A DNA stretch of 64,000 nucleotides from Cyanobacteriota bacterium. GTDB lineage: Bacteria > Cyanobacteriota > Cyanobacteriia > Cyanobacteriales > Microcoleaceae. The stretch is taken from the NCBI GenBank assembly GCA_025362325.1, contig JANYGO010000208.1:1-64000 (forward strand), in the 5' to 3' direction. This document shows positions 1 through 9,216 of this stretch, piece after piece. The notes under the pieces were generated by a model, which did not search any database, was not told the DNA's origin, and saw nothing but the letters and a program-made list of their open reading frames with translations. Numbering within the stretch: the stretch's first letter is position 1; each line of letters opens with the position of its first letter. A program made the translations under genes and the position numbers.

Positions 1-1
1 A

Positions 2-247
2 GCCCATAAATTAGCATCAATTGTGCCAATGATTGAAGCTTGCGGTGCGAGTGTAATTTGCTTGTCTCCGTATTCTCCCGATTTTAACCCCATTGAACTG
101 TGGTGGTCACAACTCAAATCTTTTTTACGAAGTTTCGCTCCCACTACCACATCAATGATTGATAAAATCATTGCAGTTGCCCTCAAGTTGATGAACCCTA
201 AACATTTAAGAAATTGGTTTGCTAATTGCTGCTACTGTACCTCATAA
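2..247 (+). mobile_element. IS630-family transposase, C-terminal fragment cut by the window edge
   Basis: The reading frame is open from the first bases of the window and ends with TAA at 245-247, so only the last ~81 residues are present. The stretch 'SPDFNPIELWWSQLKS' is the hallmark C-terminal DDE block of IS630/Tc1-type transposases, with the catalytic glutamate in 'PIE'. A GTG at 23 could serve as a start only by chance; the frame is continuous upstream of it (codons reading A-H-K-L-A-S-I-V). Whether the full gene is intact cannot be judged because the 5' part lies outside. No terminal inverted repeat was recognised in the following 100 bases. Confidence 0.85.
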
Positions 248-911
248 CAGCGGGAATTGCTGTAAGTGTATCGTTGATATTATCACTTTTGATTGACTGT
301 AAAGCTGAGAGCGATCGCCTATTGGATTGCGACGCCAGCCTGTAGCTACATTTCTCAGGGAATAACAGGTCAAATCCGTTAAATCTCACCGCGGCGCACC
401 AATATCAATAAAGGATTTACTGGTCACTGAGCGCCCAAAGGCGTGTCAACTTAAGTAGGAAACCTGAGACATCTCGCTTTTATCCTCTGGCGAGATCTCC
501 CTCGCATCGCCCGAAAGCAAGGGGGACTTTGACCAAGTTCTTTTCCCCCCTTTTTTAAGGGGGGCTAGGGGGGATCTGTCTTAACCCAAGCGTATTGCGC
601 CATAACCCAATTTCAAGAGGCGTTGGCTGAGTTCCCTTTCAGGTAGCAGCGCTCAGTTTTTCAAAGCGAATTCGCCAAAATGTCATGCAGGTGTCACATT
701 TGGTCGTAAAGCAACAATTAAAAATGTGACAGTTGACCTTGCTAAAGCTTAGTGGATTGATGTTAATTTAATTAAAGGTAGTTTCAGATCGCTGTATCTA
801 CTCATCACAAGTGTTAAGTTTAAAAGCCTAATTCTTCTTTTTGTGCCAGCAGGTTTGACACTCCTCCTGTAATCCCTATACAAAATATTAGCAAATAACC
901 GAGTTAATTAG
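248..911. other. Non-coding stretch after the transposase fragment
   Basis: About 660 bases with no convincing gene. It contains one HIP1-like GCGATCGC site near 310, a G/C-run palindromic repeat at 545-577, and an AT-rich 200-base segment just before the kinase gene at 912, where its promoter must lie. No tRNA-like fold was recognised. Confidence 0.6.
545..577. repeat. C6-T6-AA-G6-CTA-G6 interspersed palindrome
   Basis: The run CCCCCCTTTTTTAAGGGGGG is a near-perfect palindrome, followed by CTAGGGGGGATC. This composition is that of a widespread cyanobacterial intergenic repeat (family membership recalled, not searched). It lies between the transposase fragment and the kinase gene and could fold as a hairpin in RNA. 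Confidence 0.6.
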
Positions 912-2465
912 ATGAAAATGGTTCATAAAATGTTCCCAAATTATTTTATTCCTCACGGTCATTGCTACTTGTGGAAGCCTGGATTAGTGGGGCTGCACAT
1001 TTTGTCCGATGCTTTGATTGCCACCGCTTATTTTTTGATACCCATCACGCTGATTTATATTGTCAAAAAGCGGAAAGACGTGCCTTTTGACTGGGTTTTT
1101 ATGTTATTTGGCTCTTTTATTGTCTGCTGCGGCATTACCCATATTATGGAAATATGGACGCTGTGGCATCCTAATTATTGGTTCTCTGGTTTTCTTAAAG
1201 GAATTACGGCGCTGATTTCGCTATGCACAGCAGCAGTGCTGGTGGAACTAATCCCAAAAATCTTGGCTATCCCCAGTCCCGATCAATTAGCGGCGGCAAA
1301 TTTGGCTCTACAAAGTGAGATTGGCGATCGCAAACAAGCTCAGGAAGCACTCTCAGAATTAATGCTGGAATTGGAAAAACGGGTACTGGAGAGGACGCTG
1401 GCTTTAGAATCAACCAATGAACTTTTGCAACAGGAAAATCGCGATCGCTCCTTGGCTGAAAATTCATTGCGGCACTCGGAAGCCAAACTACTTGAACGCA
1501 CTCAGCAGCTAGAGGAAACTCTGCAACAACTTAAAGGCGCTCAAACTCAACTCGTGCAAACTGAAAAAATGTCTTCTTTGGGGCAAATGGTAGCTGGCGT
1601 TGCTCACGAAATCAATAACCCTGTTAACTTCATTTATGGCAATCTGATTCCGGCGGAGGAATACATTAAAGATATTTTGGAATTGATTAAGGCTTATCAA
1701 GTTTATTACCCCACTCCGGCGCCGGAAATTGCAGACAAGATTCACACTATCGAACTCGATTTTATTTTAAAAGACTTGCAAAAACTTTTTGGTTCAATCA
1801 AAATTGGAGCAGAGCGAATTAGGGAAATTGTTAAATCTTTACGAACTTTTTCCCGGTTAGACGAAGCCGACATGAAAAAGGTAAATATTCATGAAGGACT
1901 CGATAGCACTTTAATGATTTTGCAGCACCGCTTGAAAGAACAACCAAACCGTCCGCCGATTCAAGTGATTAAAGAGTATGGAGATTTGCCAGAATTAGAA
2001 TGCTACGCTGGGCAGCTTAACCAAGTATTTATGAATATTTGTTCTAATGCTATTGATGCTTTAGAACAGATGGTACAGCAGGGAGATTTGACCAACGGCT
2101 ATTGGGAAAATAATTTATGTGACCGCTTACAAAATGCCCATTGCCCACTGCTAAAAATTCGCATCCGCACCCTTTTAGTTGATGGCAAGTGGGTGCAGAT
2201 TCACATTGCTGATAATGGCACTGGCATAGATTATGATGCGATCGCTAAAATTTACGATCCATTTTATACAACGAAACCTATCGGTGCTGGTACCGGGCTG
2301 GGTTTGGCGATTTCTTATCAGATTATTCAAGCCCATGAAGGTTATTTGCGCTGCACTTCCGAGGTTGGGAGAGGTACTGAGTTTATTATTGAAATTCCTT
2401 GGCAATCGCAATTTGGCGATCGCCACCTAGTGCAGAAGCAAGCTGTTATGAACAAGCTGGGTTGA
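912..2465 (+). CDS. Ethylene-receptor-like membrane histidine kinase
   Basis: This 517-aa sensor kinase starts with a three-helix membrane domain (about residues 25-120) that matches the ethylene-binding domain of plant ETR1 and Synechocystis SynEtr1. Asp33, Cys73 and His77 ('CGITH') align with ETR1 Asp25, Cys65 and His69, the copper and ethylene ligands. A coiled coil (about 125-215) leads to a kinase core with H-box 'AHEINNPVNF', N-box 'NQVFMNICSNAIDAL', 'DNGTGID' and 'GTGLGLAI'. It has no receiver domain. A second receptor of the same type begins 105 bases downstream, so the two may be co-transcribed. The kinase core closely resembles that of the PilJ-type kinase at 20421. Ethylene or another small ligand is inferred from the conserved residues; redox sensing by copper is an alternative. 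Confidence 0.88.
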   Translation: MKMVHKMFPNYFIPHGHCYLWKPGLVGLHILSDALIATAYFLIPITLIYIVKKRKDVPFDWVFMLFGSFIVCCGITHIMEIWTLWHPNYWFSGFLKGITALISLCTAAVLVELIPKILAIPSPDQLAAANLALQSEIGDRKQAQEALSELMLELEKRVLERTLALESTNELLQQENRDRSLAENSLRHSEAKLLERTQQLEETLQQLKGAQTQLVQTEKMSSLGQMVAGVAHEINNPVNFIYGNLIPAEEYIKDILELIKAYQVYYPTPAPEIADKIHTIELDFILKDLQKLFGSIKIGAERIREIVKSLRTFSRLDEADMKKVNIHEGLDSTLMILQHRLKEQPNRPPIQVIKEYGDLPELECYAGQLNQVFMNICSNAIDALEQMVQQGDLTNGYWENNLCDRLQNAHCPLLKIRIRTLLVDGKWVQIHIADNGTGIDYDAIAKIYDPFYTTKPIGAGTGLGLAISYQIIQAHEGYLRCTSEVGRGTEFIIEIPWQSQFGDRHLVQKQAVMNKLG

Positions 2466-2570
2466 GGCGTTAATAAATAATACTGAATCCAGCTACAATT
2501 TTCGGTTTCTTTTATTTTTTGCCGAACTTAGGCATCATCAAATCCATATTATCTGCCAATAACAAGTATT

Positions 2571-5500
2571 ATGTGGGAATCACTCAAAAATATTTTTTCC
2601 CCAACTCAGTATATGCCTCACGGTCATTGCTATCTTTGGCAAACGCCTTTAGTGTGGCTGCACGTAACTGGGGACTTTTTAATCGCGCTCGCCTACTATT
2701 CAATTCCGGCGATGCTGATTTATTTTATTGTTAAGCGACGCGACGTTCCGTTTTCAGGAATATTTGCTTTATTTAGTACATTTATTCTTCTTTGCGGTAC
2801 GGGTCACTTACTAGACATTTGGACGCTGTGGCATTCCGATTATTGGCTGTCGGGGATTGAAAAAGGAGTTACTGGCCTCGTTTCCTGCTACACTGCCGGA
2901 ACGCTGTTCGGGCTAATTCCCCAGTTTTTATCATTAAAAACCCCTCAAGAATTAGAAGTAATTAATATCAAATTACAGCAGGAAATCGCGGTGCGCGAAG
3001 AGGCAGAATTAGCTCTGCGCTGCGCCTATGAAGATTTAGAACTTAAAGTGAAAGAGCGTACCGCAGAGTTGACAGAAACCAATACTTGCTTAGAAAGGGA
3101 AGCTCGCGATCGCAAGCAAGCTGAGTTAAAATTGCGCTCTGTTACCGAACGCTTGCAATATTTGCTGGCGACTACTCCGGCAGTTATTTTTAGCTGCAAA
3201 TTAGGGGGAAATTATGACGTAACATTTGTCAGCGAAAACATTGTTTCAATGATGGGTTACGAAGCCAGAGAATTTCTTGATGGTTCCCTTGATTGGCACA
3301 GCCTAGTTCACCCGGAAGATCGAGAAATTGTAGATACTGCCTTTGCTCAAATATTGGAAAAAGAATGGATTTCCTACGAATACCGCGAACGGCACAAAAA
3401 CGGTAGTTATCGCTGGATTTACGATGAAGTTAAGTTGGTCAAAGATGCTGCTGGCATACCTGTGGAGTGTGTTGGTTATGGAGTAGATATTACTGCTCGC
3501 AAACAGGCAGAAGCAGCTTTGCAGCAGCAACTAAAAAGAGAACGACTGGTGAATTCCATTCAAGAGCGGATTCGCTCGTCTCTTAACCTAGAAGAAGTTA
3601 TGACAATGGCTGTGGAAGAAGTGCGCCAGTTTTTGTCAACTGATAGGACAATTATTTATCGCTTCAACGCAGATTGGAGCGGATTTATAGCAGTCGAATC
3701 AGTAGCAATGGGTGTGATGCCTATTCAAGGAATTGACATTAATGACCCTTGTTTTCGGGAAGGCTACGTTTCTGTTTACGAGCAGGGACACATTCGCGCG
3801 ATCGATAATATTTATACGGCTGGTATTTCAGAGTGCCACATTAATTTACTCAGCCAGTTTGAAATTAAAGCTAACCTCGTGGTTCCCATTTTGCAAGGTG
3901 AAAAATTATGGGGGCTACTCATTGCTCATCACTGTCGCAGTCAAAGGCAGTGGAACTCTTCTGAGATAGAATCTCTCAAGCAAATTTCTGTGCAGCTAGC
4001 GATCGCCATCCAGCAATGCACCCTGTTTGAACAAGCTCAAACTGAAATTGCCGATCGCAAGTTGGCAGAAGCAGCGCTGCAAAAAGCTGTCGTGGTTGCT
4101 GATACAGCTAACCGCGCTAAGAGCGAATTTCTTTCTTCTATGAGCCATGAATTGCGAACTCCCCTGAATGCCATTCTCGGATTTAGTCAGGTGATGGTGC
4201 GCGATTCATCTCTCAACAATCAACACCAACAGCACCTAGAAATTATTAATCGCGCTGGGGAACATTTGCTTTCCCTGATTAATGACATTTTGGAAATGTC
4301 TAAAATTGAAGCAGGCAGAAGTCAGCTTAATGAAAGCAGTTTCAATTTAATCCGCTTGCTAGGAACCTTGGAAGAGATGTTCCGATTGAAAGCAAAATCT
4401 CAAAAATTGCAGCTAATTTTTGAAGTGGCTGATGGCGTACCGCACTTTGTCAATGGAGATGAAGGCAAATTGCGCCAAGTTTTGATGAATTTATTAGGAA
4501 ATGCGATCAAGTTTACAGAGACGGGTAGCGTTACCTTGCGAGTGAAAATGAAGGTAGAAGAAAGCTTGGCGGTTGAAACCGCAGAGTTTACGGAGACACA
4601 AACCAAACCCGCCTGTGCGGGTTGGGATCAGTCCCCGCAGGCGGACTTTGATTGTGTAGACGCGAATTCCATTCGCCCGGTATTTTTACGCCTTCAGTTT
4701 GAAATTGAAGATACTGGGCCTGGCATTGCCGCAGAAGAAATGGATAAGTTATTTGCACCCTTTGAGCAAACAAAAACAGGTCAGCAATCTCAACAGGGGA
4801 CTGGGTTAGGCTTACCAATTAGTCGCAAATTTGTAGAAATGATGGGAGGAGATATTACTGTAAACAGTATGGTTGGGTTGGGCAGTAAATTTGCCTTTGA
4901 TATTCAAATCAGCCTTGCCGCTCCTACCGATGTTAAAATGCTTAAACCACATAAAAAAGTAGTTGGTTTAGAACCCAATCAACCAGAATATCGCATTTTG
5001 GTGGTTGACGATCGCGCCGATAATTGTCTAGTTATAGATAGATTATTGTCACCATTAGGCCTACTCGTGCGAGAAGCTAGAAATGGTCAAGAGGCTGTTG
5101 CTATATGGGAGGATTGGCAGCCGCACCTGATTTGGATGGATATGCAAATGCCGGTGATGAATGGCTATGAAGCCACCACACACATTAAATCTCATCCTCT
5201 CGGAAAAGAAACGGTGATTGTCGCTCTCACTGCGAGCGCTTTTGAAGAGGATCGAAAAACTATTTTGGCAGCAGGTTGCAATGATTTCATGCGTAAACCT
5301 TTCGAGGCAAAAATATTATTTGCAAAAATCGAAGAACTTTTAGGAGTACGCTACATTTACGAGGAACCTGTTGATACAAAACTAGAAAATGAAAGCGAAA
5401 TGAGCGGAGTTTTTAGCAATCAATCTGTAGAATCACAACTCTGTCAAATGCCTCTTGAGTGGGTGGAGAAGATATATAATGCTGCTTATGAATGTTGCGA

Positions 5501-5642
5501 CGATAAAATTTTTACGTTGATAGAGGAAATGCCTAGAGAATTTGCTTCGACCTCACAATATTTAACTAATTTAGCGCATAATTTCCTCTTTGACGATATT
5601 ATAGAGCTAGCTAAATCGGCAGTTACGGCACATCAGTGTTAA
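2571..5642 (+). CDS. Ethylene-receptor-like hybrid histidine kinase (PAS-GAF-HisKA-HATPase-REC)
   Basis: The 1023-aa protein opens with the same three-helix ETR1-type domain as its upstream neighbour: Asp35, Cys75 and His79 ('CGTGH') are in the ligand positions. After a coiled coil come a PAS domain with PAC (about 195-315), a cyanobacterial GAF domain (about 325-490), HisKA with 'SHELRTPLNA' (about 520), a HATPase, a receiver with 'VVDD' and phospho-acceptor Asp in 'WMDMQMPVMNGYEA' (about 800-920), and a tail seen in cyanobacterial hybrid kinases. The GAF lacks an obvious chromophore-cysteine context, so light sensing is not claimed. The HATPase domain is interrupted, in frame, by a ~45-aa repeat-derived insertion (see repeat at 4601). 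Its stop is 39 bases before the downstream receiver-cyclase start. Confidence 0.9.
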   Translation: MWESLKNIFSPTQYMPHGHCYLWQTPLVWLHVTGDFLIALAYYSIPAMLIYFIVKRRDVPFSGIFALFSTFILLCGTGHLLDIWTLWHSDYWLSGIEKGVTGLVSCYTAGTLFGLIPQFLSLKTPQELEVINIKLQQEIAVREEAELALRCAYEDLELKVKERTAELTETNTCLEREARDRKQAELKLRSVTERLQYLLATTPAVIFSCKLGGNYDVTFVSENIVSMMGYEAREFLDGSLDWHSLVHPEDREIVDTAFAQILEKEWISYEYRERHKNGSYRWIYDEVKLVKDAAGIPVECVGYGVDITARKQAEAALQQQLKRERLVNSIQERIRSSLNLEEVMTMAVEEVRQFLSTDRTIIYRFNADWSGFIAVESVAMGVMPIQGIDINDPCFREGYVSVYEQGHIRAIDNIYTAGISECHINLLSQFEIKANLVVPILQGEKLWGLLIAHHCRSQRQWNSSEIESLKQISVQLAIAIQQCTLFEQAQTEIADRKLAEAALQKAVVVADTANRAKSEFLSSMSHELRTPLNAILGFSQVMVRDSSLNNQHQQHLEIINRAGEHLLSLINDILEMSKIEAGRSQLNESSFNLIRLLGTLEEMFRLKAKSQKLQLIFEVADGVPHFVNGDEGKLRQVLMNLLGNAIKFTETGSVTLRVKMKVEESLAVETAEFTETQTKPACAGWDQSPQADFDCVDANSIRPVFLRLQFEIEDTGPGIAAEEMDKLFAPFEQTKTGQQSQQGTGLGLPISRKFVEMMGGDITVNSMVGLGSKFAFDIQISLAAPTDVKMLKPHKKVVGLEPNQPEYRILVVDDRADNCLVIDRLLSPLGLLVREARNGQEAVAIWEDWQPHLIWMDMQMPVMNGYEATTHIKSHPLGKETVIVALTASAFEEDRKTILAAGCNDFMRKPFEAKILFAKIEELLGVRYIYEEPVDTKLENESEMSGVFSNQSVESQLCQMPLEWVEKIYNAAYECCDDKIFTLIEEMPREFASTSQYLTNLAHNFLFDDIIELAKSAVTAHQC
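4601..4678. repeat. Interspersed repeat inserted in frame in a kinase gene
   Basis: The segment holds two palindromes, AACCCGC-CTGT-GCGGGTT (4606-4623) and GTCCCCGC-AG-GCGGAC, followed by a core GATTGTGTAGACGCGAATTC. The reverse complement of that core (GCGTCTACACAATCAAAGTC) recurs with one or two differences at 23517 outside genes. It interrupts the ATPase domain between the 'SVTLRV' strand and 'FEIEDTGPGI' without breaking the frame. The flanking GGCGGTTGAAACCGC at about 4569 is also shared with the 23505 copy. Confidence 0.7.
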
Positions 5643-5680
5643 TATCTTTTATATTAAAAAAAAATACCGTGAGCGCTCAC

Positions 5681-6820
5681 ATGAACATCAATCAATGTCC
5701 TATAATTTCTGCCAACATTCTAATAGTTGATGATAAGCCAGATAACGTGCGGCTTTTATCTACAATTTTGACCACACAAGGCTATCAGGTTCGTAAAGCG
5801 CTGAACGGACAAAGGGCGATCGCTACAGTGCAGGAGTTTCCGCCGACTCTAATTCTGCTGGACGTGATGATGCCAGAGATGAATGGATATGAGGTGTGTG
5901 CACAGTTGAAAGCTTCACCAAAAACCAGTTCGATTCCAGTGATATTTTTAAGCGCCTTAGATGACGTTTTAGATAAGGTGAAAGCCTTTGATGTGGGAGC
6001 AGTTGACTATATTACTAAACCTTTTCAAGATAAAGAAGTATTGGCACGAGTGGCAAGTCAGTTGACAATTCAAAGTCAGCAAAAGCAACTTCAAGAGCAA
6101 ACGAAGCAATTAGAAGGACTTGTCGAACGTTTGCAAAACGAAATTAAAGAGCGGCAGGGGGTTGAGCTAGCTTTACGGCTTGCTCAAAAAAAGTCGGATC
6201 ATTTATTGCTGAATATTTTACCAGCAGCGATTGTTGAAAATTTGAAAAAGGGCGAGGGTTCTCCTGCTGAGAGGTTTGAGTCAGCAACAGTTTTGTTTGC
6301 TGATATTGTCGATTTTACGTCTATTGCTGCCATAATTTCACCACTAGAATTGGTGAAATTTCTCAATAAGATTTTTTCCAAGTTTGACGAACTAACTGAA
6401 AAACATAATTTGGAAAAAATTAAAACAATTGGAGATGCTTATATGGTAGCGGGGGGGTTGCCTGTGCCGAGGGCAGATCATGCTGAGGCGATCGCAAATA
6501 TGGCTTTGGATATGCAGGATGCGATCGCTGATTTTCAAACCGACACAGGCGAACCCTTTCAAATTAGGATTGGCATTCATACAGGCCCAGTAGTTGCTGG
6601 CGTAATTGGCACTAAAAAATTTATCTATGACTTGTGGGGAGATACTGTTAATGTTGCTTCTCGCATGGAATGTCAAGGATTGCCGGGGTATATTCAAGTC
6701 ACTTCTGCTGTTTACGAGCTGTTAAAAGATCGGTATGTATTTGAGGAAAGAGGCGCGATCGCGGTTAAAGGTAAAGGAGACATGATCGCCTATTGGCTAA
6801 AGGCTAAAAATGTTAGATGA
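5681..6820 (+). CDS. Receiver domain-class III adenylate cyclase
   Basis: An N-terminal receiver ('ILIVDDKPDN', Asp in 'LILLDVMMPEMNGYEV', Lys in 'YITKPF') is followed by a coiled coil and a class III cyclase domain. Both metal-binding Asp are present ('LFADIVDFTS', 'TIGDAYM'), and the substrate-selecting positions are Lys ('KIKTIGD') and Asp ('IYDLWGDTVN'), as in adenylate rather than guanylate cyclases. The ATG at 5681 gives 379 aa; GTG at 5669 or 5636 (the last overlapping the upstream stop) would add 4 or 15 residues, and no Shine-Dalgarno decides. Position right behind two ethylene-receptor-like kinases suggests it converts their phosphorelay into cAMP, which is inference. Confidence 0.88.
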   Translation: MNINQCPIISANILIVDDKPDNVRLLSTILTTQGYQVRKALNGQRAIATVQEFPPTLILLDVMMPEMNGYEVCAQLKASPKTSSIPVIFLSALDDVLDKVKAFDVGAVDYITKPFQDKEVLARVASQLTIQSQQKQLQEQTKQLEGLVERLQNEIKERQGVELALRLAQKKSDHLLLNILPAAIVENLKKGEGSPAERFESATVLFADIVDFTSIAAIISPLELVKFLNKIFSKFDELTEKHNLEKIKTIGDAYMVAGGLPVPRADHAEAIANMALDMQDAIADFQTDTGEPFQIRIGIHTGPVVAGVIGTKKFIYDLWGDTVNVASRMECQGLPGYIQVTSAVYELLKDRYVFEERGAIAVKGKGDMIAYWLKAKNVR

Positions 6821-6845
6821 TATCAATTCCGGTTGCACTGTCAGG

Positions 6846-6880
6846 TGACTGTTGACTGTTGACTGTTGACTGTTGACTGT
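6846..6880. repeat. Heptanucleotide tandem repeat (TGACTGT)n
   Basis: Five head-to-tail copies of TGACTGT follow the cyclase stop and face the end of the recombinase gene. Such heptamer arrays (STRR) are characteristic of filamentous cyanobacteria. The complementary form (CAGTTGA) recurs at 17407, 32017 and 54538. Confidence 0.85.
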
Positions 6881-6897
6881 TAAGCGTCAACTGTTGC

Positions 6898-8178
6898 TTA
6901 AAAAATGAAGATTATTTGCAGTTTCCAATTTGTATTTTCCCGGACTATCTCAATGCGATCGATAAACTCTCGAAAATAGAACCTGCGTTCCGATTCCGAC
7001 AAGTCCAGCCAAAATTGGGGAAGAGAAACCGTTTGCGCTGTTTCTCGCAAATTCACTGGCGGCAGTTGCGCTAATTTGCTTTGCAATTCGGCAATTTCGG
7101 TGCGAAGTTTGTAGGCTCTCAAATCTGCCGTTTCTGTGTCTAAAATGCCGCTTTCAATCAGGGCAGGAAGTTGCTCTAGGATTTGTTGTTTCGAGCAGAT
7201 AGCTCCGGTAATCCCTGCTTTAATTCCCTTCATGTCCGGCATTTGCAGCGCGGCGACAGCAGCGGGCAAATCCCGACAAATTCCGGCTATGGTTAATTGC
7301 AATACTTCTTCGTAGGAAATGCCGCTGCATTTAGGCTGTGACAGACAGTTAATCGGTCGCAGATAAAGGTATTCTTTGTCTTTGCGGTAGGCTGTGACTT
7401 TTGCAACTGTCATGGGCGATTTGCACTCGGCACAAATTGCTAATCCTGCGAGGGAACGCGGGGCGCTGGCGCTGCGGGGAGCAAGGCTGCGGTTGCGGCG
7501 CAGCAATCTGTCTACTTGGGCGGCTTCTTCTCTGGAAATAATCGGGATGTGGGTGTTAGAAATTACTTGGCCGTTTTGATATTGTAAATCGCCTCGGTAG
7601 GCGGGATTTGTCAGCCAGCGGCGGCCTGTGCTGACGGAGATTTTTTTGTTGTATTTCTTGGCTAAATGGCGCACGGAACCGCGCAAGGAACCGTAGATGA
7701 GAAAGTGTTCAAAAAAGTCTTTGACGGTGGGGGAAGCGGTTTTATCGATCGTGTATTTGTCTTTGCCGCGCCGGTAGCCGTAGGGGGCTTTTCCGGGAGG
7801 GGGAAGGGATTTGATGCGGTTGCGGGCGTGTCCTTTGCGAATGCTGCGGCTGTGTTGGCTGCGCTGGAGTTCTGCGAGGATTTGCAGTAAGTTTGCTCTG
7901 TTTTCTGTTTGTTTTTCGTCTGTTACAATTAGTTGGATGCCGAGGTTTTCCAGTTGTTCTAGGTGGGCGCACACTTGCTGTACTGTGTCGCCGAGTTTTT
8001 CAAGGCGCTGAATTAACAGGTATTTGACTGGTTCTGTTTGGCAGTCTTTGAGGAGTTGCTGGAGTTGCTGTCGCCCTCCTAAGTCTTGATAGGTGCGATC
8101 GACCTCTTGGCCCCAAATTTCAGCCGCTGGTGCAGGTTCTAACAGCGGTTCGCTGTATGAATAGGCGATGATTTTCAT
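6898..8178 (-). CDS. Serine-recombinase family protein with degenerate catalytic residues
   Basis: The 426-aa protein has the architecture of large serine recombinases: an N-terminal resolvase-like domain (about 1-125), a recombinase domain ('GKAPYGYRR', 'WLTNPAYRGDL', about 135-235) and a zinc ribbon (C-x2-C at 'CAEC' and C-x5-C at 'CLSQPKC'), then a coiled coil. The catalytic core is unusual. The N-terminus reads 'IIAYSYSEP' where resolvases have 'YARVS'; Ser9 can be aligned with the nucleophile but the following Arg context is lost, and 'LEKLGDT' replaces 'LDRLGRS', removing the usual arginines. DNA binding without efficient recombination is therefore possible. It starts three bases after the stop of the VOC gene, which implies one transcript. 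No flanking attachment sites were seen. Confidence 0.8.
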   Translation of the reverse strand: MKIIAYSYSEPLLEPAPAAEIWGQEVDRTYQDLGGRQQLQQLLKDCQTEPVKYLLIQRLEKLGDTVQQVCAHLEQLENLGIQLIVTDEKQTENRANLLQILAELQRSQHSRSIRKGHARNRIKSLPPPGKAPYGYRRGKDKYTIDKTASPTVKDFFEHFLIYGSLRGSVRHLAKKYNKKISVSTGRRWLTNPAYRGDLQYQNGQVISNTHIPIISREEAAQVDRLLRRNRSLAPRSASAPRSLAGLAICAECKSPMTVAKVTAYRKDKEYLYLRPINCLSQPKCSGISYEEVLQLTIAGICRDLPAAVAALQMPDMKGIKAGITGAICSKQQILEQLPALIESGILDTETADLRAYKLRTEIAELQSKLAQLPPVNLRETAQTVSLPQFWLDLSESERRFYFREFIDRIEIVRENTNWKLQIIFIF

Positions 8179-8181
8179 CTG

Positions 8182-8553
8182 TTACTCGCTGAGTTCAATG
8201 ATATTCCCGTCGGGATCTTGGGTAAATAATGCCGCTCGACCTGAAGCGCTCATTTGCATCGGACATTCGTGGGCTGCTAATTGTTCTTTTGCTGCCTCTA
8301 AGTTTGCCACAAAAAATGCTAGATGTCGATTCCGCCCCAATTTTTGGGAATCTATGGCATCTGGTATAATTGTTGCTGCTAAAATTAGGTGGAGCTGGAA
8401 GTTGCCGATTTGATACCAGATTCCGGGAAATTTTAAGTCTCGATCGATTTTTTGCAGTCCTAATACGTTGCTGTAAAATTGTTCTGATTTTTCGAGGTTG
8501 GAAACGAGTAGGGCGCTGTGGAGGGCTTGATTAATTTGCATTTTTTTTGGCAT
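8182..8553 (-). CDS. VOC-family (glyoxalase/bleomycin-resistance-type) protein
   Basis: A 123-aa single-chain vicinal-oxygen-chelate protein with the paired beta-alpha-beta-beta-beta modules. Candidate metal ligands are His in 'LHSALLV', His in 'FQLHLIL', His in 'NRHLAFFV' and Glu in the C-terminal 'NIIELSE'; 'DPDGN' is the typical turn before the last strand. The substrate cannot be told from sequence: lactoylglutathione lyase, dioxygenase or drug-binding roles all occur in the family. Two starts are possible (ATG at 8553 or at 8541). It is the first gene of a two-gene minus-strand unit with the recombinase-like gene. Confidence 0.85.
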   Translation of the reverse strand: MPKKMQINQALHSALLVSNLEKSEQFYSNVLGLQKIDRDLKFPGIWYQIGNFQLHLILAATIIPDAIDSQKLGRNRHLAFFVANLEAAKEQLAAHECPMQMSASGRAALFTQDPDGNIIELSE

Positions 8554-8820
8554 TTATTTTTTTATTTTAACCGCTGATGCATGAGATGAGCGCTGATGAA
8601 CGCAGATTAATTGATGTTTGTTGAGTTTTGGATATGATAACACGATCGGTCGCTATTAATACAACTCTGAAAACCTATCGGTCAACCCGAAATATTTTTT
8701 TTTTGGCGATTTGGCAAAAACAGGCGGTCTCCTGTTATATAGTTATCGAAAAAATTACAGAATAATTACTGAATTGAGTTTGCTACTGCATTAATAATAG
8801 TTAAAAACTCCTCAAAATCA

Positions 8821-9216
8821 ATGGCGCACTATATTTTTCGACTCCTGTCAATCTGCTTTGCGATCGCAGTAATAACTCTGTTTCCGGGAGTTGCCAGTGC
8901 AGGTCAGATTTACATTCACAATTCTGCTAAAGGGGCAATTACCTGTGATGCTGCTGGCGAGAGTCGCAACATGGTTAAGCAAAATACGCAGACGATCGCG
9001 ATCGCACAAGGCGGAACTTTTGAACTCAACCCACAAGATTTCTCGACGCAAACAATCGATCGCGTGGAGTGTGCGGGATACAATGTTGGCAATCTGAAAG
9101 TGATACCAAATAGTCCCGATCGCTATTTATCTTTCATCGCTCAAGCCCAACACACTCGCTCGGTATTGTTGTATTTTTCGGACACAAAAAATAGCTATGT
9201 ACCAAGAAACTTGTAG
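8821..9216 (+). CDS. Small secreted protein of unknown function
   Basis: A 131-aa protein with a clear Sec signal peptide (hydrophobic 'LLSICFAIAVITLFPG', predicted cleavage after 'VASA'). The mature part of about 105 residues is beta-rich looking and has two cysteines (in 'ITCDAAG' and 'VECAGYN') that could form a disulfide. I do not recognise a family. It is monocistronic, with 266 bases of AT-rich sequence upstream and the giant kinase gene starting 245 bases downstream. A periplasmic location is inferred from the signal peptide. Confidence 0.72.
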   Translation: MAHYIFRLLSICFAIAVITLFPGVASAGQIYIHNSAKGAITCDAAGESRNMVKQNTQTIAIAQGGTFELNPQDFSTQTIDRVECAGYNVGNLKVIPNSPDRYLSFIAQAQHTRSVLLYFSDTKNSYVPRNL

